DNA of 64,000 bases from Pleurodeles waltl (Eukaryota; Chordata; Amphibia; Caudata; Salamandridae). The stretch is taken from positions 1,027,173,066-1,027,237,065 of the forward strand of contig NC_090446.1 in assembly GCF_031143425.1 (NCBI RefSeq). The letters run 5' to 3'. The notes under the pieces were generated by a model. The model ran no database searches, had not been told where the DNA came from, and worked only from the letters and a program-made list of their open reading frames with translations. Position numbers and translations under genes: made by a program. Below, piece by piece: positions 1 to 7,999 of this stretch (position 1 is the stretch's first letter; each line of letters begins with the position of its first letter).

Positions 1-700
1 CCATCCCCGCCAGGCCCCCCGCCATGCCCCCCGCCAGGCCCAACATGCCCCCCATCCCCGCCAGGCCCCCCGCCAGGCCCCCCGCCAGGCCCAACATGCC
101 CCCCATCCCCGCCATGCCCCCCGCCAGGCCCAACATGCCCCCCATCCCCGCCAGGCCCCCCGCCATGCCCCCCGCCAGGCCCAACATGCCCCCCATCCCC
201 GCCAGGCCCACCGCCATGCCCCCCGCCAGGCCCAACATGCCCCCCATCCCCGCCAGGCCCCCCGCCAAGCCCCCCGCCAGGCCCAACATGCCCCCCATCC
301 CCGCCAGGCCCCCCGCCAGGCCCCCCGCCAGGCCCAACATGCCCCCCATCCCCGCCAGGCCCCCCGCCAGGCCCCCCGCCAGGCCCAACATGCCCCCCAT
401 CCCCGCCAGGCCCCCCGCCAGGCCCAACATGCCCCCCATCCCCGCCAGGCCCCCCGCCAGGCCCAACATGCCCCCCATCCCCGCCATGCCCCCCGCCAGG
501 CCCAACATGCCCCCCATCCCCGCCAGGCCCCCCGCCATGCCCCCCGCCAGGCCCAACATGCCCCCCATCCCCGCCAGGCCCCCCGCCATGCCCCCCGCCA
601 GGCCCAACATGCCCCCCATCCCCGCCATGCCCCCCGCCAGGCCCAACATGCCCCCCATCCCCGCCAGGCCCCCCACCAGGCCCCCAAGCCAGCCAGTGGC
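1..700. repeat. C-rich minisatellite, 39/51-bp units
   Basis: About 14 tandem units share a core that reads PNMPPIPA in one forward frame. Units are 39 or 51 bp and differ by one 12-bp sub-repeat (RPPA/MPPA/KPPA), so all lengths are multiples of 3 and one 230-codon frame stays open. The array lies just downstream, on the minus strand, of the orf3 exon 1 donor at 727, so it is probably intronic in orf3. The forward frame has no transposase or Myb homology and I do not call it a gene. The left end of the array is cut by the window. Confidence 0.9.
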
Positions 701-727
701 CCCAAATCCTGATTGAATTAAACTCAC

Positions 728-841
728 TTGTTGGTCTGGAGGACCGTAGAGTAGCGCATACTGGGGGAGGACCCCATCCACAAGTTTCTCCAATTCCTCT
801 CCAGTGAAGGCAGGGGCCCTTTCCCCAGGCGCAGCAGCCAT
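728..841 (-). CDS. Harbinger-1 orf3 exon 1, Myb/SANT-like DNA-binding protein (partial)
   Basis: A 38-codon first exon starts at the ATG at 841 and ends at a GTGAGT donor (intron from 727). It contains FTGEELEKLVDGVLPQY, the first helix pattern of Myb_DNA-bind_5-type domains (F-x2-EEL-x2-L-x2-V). The matching exon exists in Harbinger-3 (56222 leftwards), where exon 2 supplies the other two helices. Here exon 2 should lie left of base 1. The exon is divergent to the transposase, with a 494-bp gap that probably holds both promoters. I infer a DNA-binding accessory role in the nucleus. The start is chosen because it is the only ATG in frame before the conserved block and no stop interrupts. Confidence 0.6.
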
Positions 842-1335
842 TGTCCCTTCCAGACCGAGGTCACAGCAACACTTGCAGTATAGGTCCTCTCCTGTGAAAG
901 TTCAAGTCGCAAGTGGATAAGTAGATAGAAAATGGCGGTCACGTCCGCGGCGGTGCGTACCGCGGCGGTGCGTCCCGCCACCGCCGGCGCCCTTCGCCAT
1001 TGGCTCCTGAAACCCATAGGCTTCAATGTTAACCAATGCGGCTTCGCGCTGCGGTCTTCGCCCGCCGCCCGCCGCGGTGTGCCACGCCAGCGCATTGACC
1101 TCACATCCCATTGTCACACTTCACAGGTCAGGCAGCCGCCATTTCCAGGGCCCACATGGCTCAATTTCAACTGCGTCACACAGGCCTAGGCCTTGCATAG
1201 CCACTCAGACACGCCATTCACTGCATAGAGAATCGTTTACTGTGCTAGCTGTGAGTACGTACCTGTGGGTTGCTTGACTGTGTGCTCCATGTTGTCCTTC
1301 CTAGGCACCGTCCGCTGGGTTGGGCGAGGAGACGG
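842..1335. promoter_or_regulatory. Divergent intergenic region between orf3 and transposase
   Basis: A GC-rich 494-bp gap lies between the orf3 start (minus strand) and the transposase ATG (plus strand). It contains a tandem GCGGCGGTGCGT pair near 947-972. The equivalent gap in Harbinger-3 (about 56336-56782) keeps one copy of the GCGGCGGTGC motif. A splice-acceptor-like TTCCTAG just before 1303 (Harbinger-3 has CCCTTAG at the same place) suggests a short untranslated 5' exon for the transposase. Promoter function is inferred from position only; no clear TATA box was seen. Confidence 0.4.
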
Positions 1336-2340
1336 ATGAATCCTCCCGTGTACCGACCGCTGGTGGACCTGTCGACAATGGAAGAACGCCACATTATCCT
1401 GACCTACCGTCTTAACCGTGCCACTATCCATGAACTGTGTGCCCAGCTGGAGCCCGACCTGATGTCCCCCATCCGCCAACCCACAGGGATTCCCCCTCTG
1501 GTGCAGGTCATGTCAGTACTCCATTTCTTGGCAAGTGGGTCATTTCAGACAACAGTGGGAATTGCTTCTGGGATGTCTCAGCCCATGTTTTCGAAGGTGT
1601 TATCCAGAGTGTTGTCTGCCCTGATGAAATCCGTGAGGAGCTACATCATTTTCCCTGAGGTGGGCGAATTGGCTACAGTGAAGGGTGATTTCTACGCCCT
1701 TGGACATATTCCCAACGTAATTGGTGCCATTGATGGGACCCATGTGGCTTTGGTTCCCCCAAGAGACAGGGAGCAGGTGTACAGGAACAGAAAAAATTAC
1801 CATTCAATGAACATCCAGGTGGTGTGTTTGGCTGACCAGTACATCTCGCATGTAAATGCTAAATTCCCAGGGTCAGTGCATGACGCCTACATCCTCAGGA
1901 ATAGCAGCATCCCTTACGTGATGGAACAGCTACAGAGACACCGTGTATGGCTAGTGGGGGACTCTGGGTACCCCAACCTGTCGTGGCTACTGACCCCAGT
2001 AAGGAATCCCCGGACCAGGGCAGAGGAACGGTACAATGAGGCCCATGGGCGTACTAGGAGGGTGATCGAACGCACCTTTGGCCTCCTAAAGGCCAGGTTT
2101 AGGTGCCTGCATATGACAGGTGGATCCCTAATGTACTCACCTAAGAAGGTGTGTCACATCATCGTGGCCTGCTGCATGCTTCACAACCTGGCTTTGCGCC
2201 GCCAGGTGCCTTTCCTGCAGGAGGATGGTCGAGACGGTGGTGTTGTGGCAGCGGTGGAACCTGAGGAGAGTGACGAGGAGGAAGACGACGGGGCTGAAAC
2301 AGACAACAGGGACAGAATCATTGAACAGTACTTCCAATAG
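1336..2340 (+). CDS. Harbinger-1 transposase, DDE_Tnp_4 (HARBI1-like), intact
   Basis: A 334-aa nuclease of the PIF/Harbinger family, expected to cut the element's terminal repeats in the nucleus. The catalytic triad is visible: D133 in GAIDGTHV, D209 in GDSGYPNL, E245 in RVIERTFGLLKARF. The conserved CCMLHNLA block follows, and the tail is acidic (EESDEEEDD). There are no internal stops or frameshifts, and the length is normal for the family (about 330-350 aa). The frame is open back to 1270 without an ATG. I chose the ATG at 1336 because it opens MNPPVYRPLVDL, which aligns with the Harbinger-3 start. Convergent with the Myb-like gene, whose 3' end is at 2849. Unlike the Harbinger-3 copy it has no intron before GDSGYP. 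Confidence 0.93.
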   Translation: MNPPVYRPLVDLSTMEERHIILTYRLNRATIHELCAQLEPDLMSPIRQPTGIPPLVQVMSVLHFLASGSFQTTVGIASGMSQPMFSKVLSRVLSALMKSVRSYIIFPEVGELATVKGDFYALGHIPNVIGAIDGTHVALVPPRDREQVYRNRKNYHSMNIQVVCLADQYISHVNAKFPGSVHDAYILRNSSIPYVMEQLQRHRVWLVGDSGYPNLSWLLTPVRNPRTRAEERYNEAHGRTRRVIERTFGLLKARFRCLHMTGGSLMYSPKKVCHIIVACCMLHNLALRRQVPFLQEDGRDGGVVAAVEPEESDEEEDDGAETDNRDRIIEQYFQ

Positions 2341-2848
2341 GACACAGGTATCATTTCAAAGATAATTTAGTAAATGTTAACTACTCTCCTGCATCTCTGC
2401 TGCCTGTCTATTTGCCCCAGTGTATGATGACTGAGTTTTGGCTTTTCCCTCCCTATTTCAGATCTGGGGTCCCCACTACGAGTCCTGTGCTTCGTTTCCC
2501 CATGGACTACAGCTTTGTGGCAGCTGTTTGTTGACTTCACCATGTACAAGGACATATTTGCACTGTCATGTCAATTACAATATATTGAAATCACAGCCAG
2601 ACTCCAGATATTTTGGTGCAAAATAGGTGTTTATTTAAGTGCTCAAAATGGGATGGGTGGTTTCAAGTGGGTGGGGGCTATGGTGAAGGAATGTCCATGG
2701 CAGAGTCCAGAGTAACAGTCACACAGGTGCATTGTCCAGAGGCCTGTGGAGAGATGGAGCATGGGCAGTTCAAGGATGGACAGGGTGACAATGTGGGACA
2801 GTGGGATGACATCAGGTGGTATCCATTGCTGGCGGGGGTCTTGACATC

Positions 2849-4439
2849 CTACTCTGTCTTCTTGCGAGATCTCAGGGCCCTCTTGCGGGGTGGTTCTTCT
2901 CCTGCAGGAGGTGGGGGTCTGGTGGGCTGCTGCTGTGCGGGGGCCTCCTGTCCACTAGCGCCGGCGGAGGTGGTTGGCTGTTCTTGGTCCAGGCTAGTGG
3001 CAGGGGCCCTTGGGTGTTGTTGAGTGTCCGCCCTGGTGTTGACGAGGTCCTGCAGCAGCCCTACCATGGTAACCAGGGTGGTGTTGATGGCTCTGATGTC
3101 CTCCCTGTACCCCCGATAGTGTTCCTCCTGCAGTACCTGGATCTCCTGGAACCGGGCCAGTACCGTCGCCATCGTCTCCTGGGAGCGGTTGTATGCTCCC
3201 ATGATGGTGGTGAGGACCTCGTGGAGAGTGGGTTCCCTGGGCCTCTCCTCCCCCCCCTGTCGCACAGCTGCCCTCCGAGTTGCCCTGTTTCCCTGGGCCT
3301 CTGCCCCCTGGCCGGTGTGCCCACTACCACTGCCCCCAGGTCCCTGTTGTTGTTGGGGTGGTGGGTTATCCTGGGTGCCCTGTAGTGGTAGACACACCGC
3401 AGATTGACGCGCCCTGGAGACAGAGGCATGGGCCCGCTGGGTGGGAGCTGTGCTGGTGTTCCCAGAGGGGTTTGGGTCTGTAGTGGCCTGGGCCTGTGTG
3501 AGGGGAACCGACTGTCCAGAGGTCCCCGATGGTCCGGGCTGGTCATCGGTGTCCAGGTCGACAGAGCTGCTGTCATCGCTGACGGCCTCTTGGGTGGGGG
3601 GTGTGGAGAATTCTGGCCCCTCCGCCGCGGTGTGTTGACGGTCGGGTCCTGCAGGGGTATAGAGGTATGGTTATAGTTTCAATGTGTGGCATATGGGTGT
3701 ATCTATGGGTTCTCGTGTCCCCAAGTGCTGGCATTCGTGTGTGGGGGCTTTGGTGAGGGTGGCTTGTGGGGGGGATGTGTATATGCATTGGGCATGCTTT
3801 GGTGATGGGTGTCCATGCTTAGTGGACGCATGCAGGCCTAGGTTTTGGGATGTGTGGGTTGTGATGGTGAGACATTGGCGTGGAATAGGTGTGCTGGGGG
3901 TGGGGGTGAGGATGGTGGTGGGGGTGAGGATGGTGGTGGGGGTGAGGGTGGGGGTGAGGATGGGGGTGGGGGTGAGGGTGGGGTTCGAGGATGGGGGTGA
4001 GGGTTGGGGTATGATTTGGCATGCAGGTGGGGGGGAAGCAGTATTGAAGCTTCAACTTACCAGTATCCATTCCTCCGCCGACTCCTGCGAGGCCGTCAGG
4101 ATGCAGGATGTTCAAGACTTCCTCCTCCCATGATGTGAATTGTGGGGGTTGAGGTGGGGGTCCTCCGCCAGTCTTCTGCACGGCGATGTTGTGCCTGGAT
4201 ACCATGGAACGCACCTTCCCCCGTAGGTCGTTCCATCGCTTCCTGATGTCTTCCCGATTTCTGGGGTGCTGTCCCACTGCGTTGACCCTGTCGACAATCC
4301 TCTGCCATAGCTCCGTCCTCCGGGCAATGCTGGTGTATTGTATCTGTGTGCCGAACAGCTGGGGCTCTACCCGAACGATTTCCTCCACCATGACCCTGAG
4401 TTCTTCGTCTGTGAAGCGGGGTTGTCTTTGGGGTGCCAT
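2849..4439 (-). CDS. Harbinger-1 Myb-like protein, two exons, intact
   Basis: Joined exons 4439-4061 and 3648-2849 encode about 392 aa. Exon 1 (379 nt) starts MAPQRQPRFTDEELRV and carries a Myb_DNA-bind_5-type domain (about residues 8-80) with its core tryptophans in ELWQRIVD and RKRWNDLRG. It ends at a GGTAAGTT donor. Exon 2 follows a CCTGCAG acceptor, and the phase-1 junction keeps the frame open. Exon 2 is Gln/Pro/Ser-rich with a likely coiled coil around LHEVLTTIMGAYNRSQETMA, and ends in a basic, nuclear-localisation-like RKRALRSRKKTE. In known Harbinger transposons the Myb-like partner helps bind transposon ends and bring in the transposase. Splicing is inferred from signals shared with the other two copies. 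Confidence 0.88.
3649..4060 (-). other. Intron of Harbinger-1 Myb-like gene, with a simple tandem repeat
   Basis: GT...AG intron of 412 bp. It contains a degenerate 6-12-bp GGTGAGGGTGGG-type array at about 3893-4008, which reads as HPHP dipeptides on the minus strand. The matching intron in Harbinger-2 lacks the array. Confidence 0.7.
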
Positions 4440-4479
4440 GGGGTGGTGTGTATGATGTGTGGGGTGGAGTATGTGTATT

Positions 4480-5037
4480 TAAGTGTGTTGAGTGTGGTGG
4501 TGTGTGTTGTTTTGTGTGTGGATAGTGTGTGGGTGATGGTGTTGAGTGGCTGTGGCGGTTAGTTTGTGGATGCTGGTGTCTCGCTCTGGCCTTCTTTCAG
4601 AATCTTTTTGCGTAGGGGTTTGTGGGTGATGTGGGTGGGTGTTTTATATTGTATTGTGTGTGTGGGAGTGGTGTGTGTATGTGTATCAGGTGTGTGGGAT
4701 TCAAATCGTCCAATGTGGCTGAGTTTTGTTCGTTTGTGTGTATTCTGACCGCGGCGGTGTGTCCCGCCAATGGAATACCGCGTTTGAATGACCGCTGCGT
4801 GGATTCGTGGGTCGTAATGGCATGGGCGTATTTCTGTTGGCGTGGCGGTGGAGGTTTGGTCACCTCCACCTTTCCGCCGACCGCTGGTCTGGCGGTCGGT
4901 TGTGGCTGTCGGATTTTCGGAGGTTTGCCTTCTGCGGGTCAGAATGACCGTGGCGGGTTTCCGCGGCCACGGCGGTGTTATGGCGGTCTTCTGACCGGCG
5001 GTAAGTGCATTTTACCGCCGGGGTCAGAATGACCACC
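4480..5037. promoter_or_regulatory. Right subterminal region of Harbinger-1 with repeated GGCGGT/ACCGCC motifs
   Basis: Between the Myb-like start and the right end there is a GT-rich stretch, then many GGCGGT or ACCGCC hexamers as direct and inverted copies (for example CCGCCGACCGC...GGCGGTCGG near 4873-4900). Harbinger-2 and -3 have the same arrangement. Such subterminal clusters are plausible binding sites for the Myb-like proteins; this is inferred. Confidence 0.5.
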
Positions 5038-5500
5038 TATATGTCCTACCTTAACCATACACTGCACCCTGCCCTTGGGGCTACCTAGGTCCTACCCTAG
5101 GGGTGCCCTACATGTAACAAAAGGGAAGGTTTAGGCCTGGCAAGTGGGTACACTTGCGAAGTCGAATATACAGTTTAGAACTGCACACACAGACACTGCA
5201 GTGACAGGTCTAAGACATGATTACAGAGCTACTTAGGTGGGTGGCACAACCAGTACTGCAGGGCCACTAGGGTAGCATTTGATTTAAAGGCCCTGGGCAC
5301 CGCTTGTGCACCTTACTAGGGATGTACTAGCAAATCAAATATGCCATTCATGGATAAACCAATCAACAATACAATTTACACAGAGAGCATATGCACTATA
5401 GTTCTCAGAGTTCAAAAGCCAACAGCAACAGGTCAGAAAAAATAGGAGGCAGGAGGCAAAAAAATTGGGGATGACCCTGCATAAACTAAAAACTCCAACA
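5038..5500 (+). repeat. LTR fragment A (TG...CA family), 3' part
   Basis: The sequence is similar to the 3' part of the LTR copies ending at 24058 (+) and 46057 (-). Shared blocks include CATACACTGCACCCTGCCC, GTGGGTGGCACAA and CAGGTCAGAAAAAATAGGAG. It ends in TCCAACA. The 5' part lies left of Harbinger-1, outside the window, so Harbinger-1 inserted into this LTR. Confidence 0.65.
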
Positions 5501-6100
5501 GAAAGCTATTCCCTATTTGAAACTATGGATTTGTATTTGAATGTTGCTAATTGCAGTGAAATAGTTTGCTACCATCATTTTGCTCATCACTGTTTACACA
5601 GGACTAGTTCTCCCCGTGCAGTTTTTACTTACCCACAATGGGAACATTGCCCAACAACACCAGTAGAGAGTTTTAAGACATACATAATGAAGTCTGCATA
5701 TTTTTCAAGACACAACCACTGAGACCTGACTTCTAATTGTTATGAACTTACTTCTTCCCTGAAGAAGAAAACATGCTCACACAAACTAAATTGATTTAAT
5801 CAGATTTATTTATATCTGGATTAACCCTACAGGGTTATGAATATAGGAAAAATAACATTGACTTAAAGCCAATTTAGAAAACATGCTATTGGCAAGTACA
5901 GGGTACAGATGCTCAATTCCGAGCCTGCACAATACCACAGCAAATGATTTTCCTGTTCAGAAATAACAATGTGCATAGGTCTGGCAAAAGTTAACGACAT
6001 GAATACACCTACTATTCTCTCTATAGCACATTTTGAAAAGCAAACTACACAAAACAGCAATGAAAGAACATGATACAGAATGGTACATAGAATTCTTCAA
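5501..6100. other. No recognisable gene
   Basis: AT-rich sequence after the LTR. No splice-bounded open frame or terminal repeat was recognised. Confidence 0.4.
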
Positions 6101-7650
6101 TTTTGGGTCCAGGTGGGTAGTTAGTGTGGCCAGTAGACACTAATGGTTGTTATGCACATTTTTAAACTCCACTTTGGGTTTTATGGCTAACAGAAATTGT
6201 GTCAACAATGGTTACAGCATTCCACATCAGCTGCAGTGAAAGAACACCTATTTCCCCTTTCTGATTACATAGATTTTCAAGACTTCATGGTAGGTCCTAG
6301 AAACACCTCAACAAAAATGCTTCCTATGTGCCATATATAATACGAATTGGAAAATTTCCCAGCAAGACGCTGTTAAACTATTGAGACAGAATGACAGGGA
6401 AAGTTTTGAAAAAGCATTGGCTGTTGTGGACAATGGTGTGAATATACTGTCAACTTGCATTTATTCTTTGAGTAATATTGTATCACCTGCATACGATATC
6501 ATACAAAATGACATGTTTTTATTACAACATGGACATAAACAGCTTACATCGATTATGCAATTGAGTTGGAGATTTCAGATCATAAAATCAAACCGTGTAC
6601 CATGGAGGTACCTGAACACAACAGAGTTGTTTTTGCCCTTTAACGTAACACATATACAGAGAGTCATGGCAAAAAAGATGCAGCTTACACAATGGTGCAC
6701 ATTGATCTTTTAGAGAAATTACCCTTTTTAGTGGCCAAAACACCTTCTGTCGTATGGTTAATTCATGGCTTTATATTGTTACTAATCTCTACATTCCAAT
6801 TTACATCTTACTTGAAACATTATCAAGTAGGCAGGTATGAAGCTATGGGGATAGTTTTGTTCATGAGTCCTTTGTACTGTCTTTCGGTTACAAGTATATG
6901 TGTGGGGAAATTGAAGCCTTCCTTAGTGGAAAGGAATGTGAAACTTCATTAGGCCACTCATTACTTTGTAAAGAAGTCACGCCTCATGGTGCATGTAACA
7001 TGTCTATGGCTAATTTAGCATGTTATCTGAAAGGTGCACCAGTGTCCTTGTTTCACCCAGTGTTCCGATTGCTCTTGAATGGGAGTTATTTGGTTCTGTA
7101 CAACCAAGGTTGTTGTGGTATGAAATCAGGTGTCCCATACGTAGAGACGGACTCCAGGGTGCTGACCTGCTGTGCAATGTGTTATTTCCACCCAGGCACA
7201 TAGTAAGGGAATATAACATATGGCTTTCCATCCCATTTTAGTGTGAATTTTGATAACCAACTGAGAATCTTATTGTTTCAGAAGACGGTGCACTAACATT
7301 TGCTAGAGAGTCCTTTGAGCTCCAAGATGCAAGCTCTGATGAAGTCCAGTCACTGTTAAGTACTAATTTGCCCCAGCATTTTGGTGAACTTGTTCACCGG
7401 ATATTTAATGCTTTGACTACCATGGGAATGGTGCACTTTTTCAAAGCGAATGGGTCTGGTTTTGTGAGCACATTCCAAACTGTATTTGAAGTGATCTCAT
7501 CTCTTCTGCACTCTATGGTTTCCACTATTTTTTGGAGGTATACCAATTGTATTATTCCTAGTCATTGCTATTTTGTTTTTGTTGTTACTGCTCCGCAATG
7601 GGTGTTCCACCACCAGAAGGCCAAATTAGTGATGAGTTTTCCACACATCA
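6100..7650 (+). pseudogene. Decayed glycoprotein-like coding region (possible old viral or retroviral envelope gene)
   Basis: Coding-like stretches fall in different plus frames: 6381-6713, 6692-6952, 6898-7203 and about 7270-7600. They are broken by frameshifts and stops. Cysteine-rich pieces come mid-region. Near 7530-7595 one frame gives a long hydrophobic run (IPIVLFLVIAILFLLLLL) followed by a short polar tail. That order suits a type I membrane glycoprotein with a C-terminal anchor. I cannot name a family, and no flanking gag or pol was seen. It could also be a host membrane gene relic. It is clearly non-functional. Confidence 0.35.
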
Positions 7651-7999
7651 TGCATTGTCATGAACACATGATACAGTACTTTGGGGTGCCCCTGCTCCAG
7701 AAACTGAAAATGAACTGGTCTATGTCATTTAGACCTTTGCGGTTACAATGTGTGTAGCCTGTGTTCTCCTGTCTGCTGTGCCCTTTCAAGAGTGCACTGT
7801 ACCTGTGTCTGACTATGCAATTGGTTTAATCTGTATGTGAGTTAGTTGATGACCCACCTTCAGTGTTGTCCCATGAGGGTGCCATTGCTGCTGAATGCAT
7901 ATTATGAGCCATGTCTTTGGATTGATATCGACGCTGGAAACCTGAAATCTGGCTATAACCTAGTGGTTACAGCTTTTGACTGTCTTGCCTTCAGCAGTG

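Larger units (their letters stand above)
1..5037 (+). mobile_element. Harbinger-1, PIF/Harbinger DNA transposon, left end outside window
   Basis: Gene order matches the complete Harbinger-3 copy at 52194-60504: orf3 exon 1 (-), transposase (+), Myb-like gene (-), then a right terminal repeat. The right end reads outward as GGTGGTCATTCTGACCCCGG and ends at about 5037. Beyond it, LTR sequence resumes, so the element sits inside an LTR copy. The left end lies before base 1, so its target duplication cannot be checked. Both genes that are complete in the window (transposase and Myb-like) have no stops or frameshifts, so this is the best preserved of the three Harbinger copies. Confidence 0.9.

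Noticed and set aside
24..716. 230-codon proline-rich open frame
   Set aside because: It is the forward frame of a minisatellite whose units are multiples of 3; no start context, splice signals or homology, and it lies in the probable intron of orf3.
2437..3676. Several plus-strand frames over the Myb-like exons
   Set aside because: They are antisense shadows of the spliced minus-strand gene, which has conserved splice sites and matching copies.
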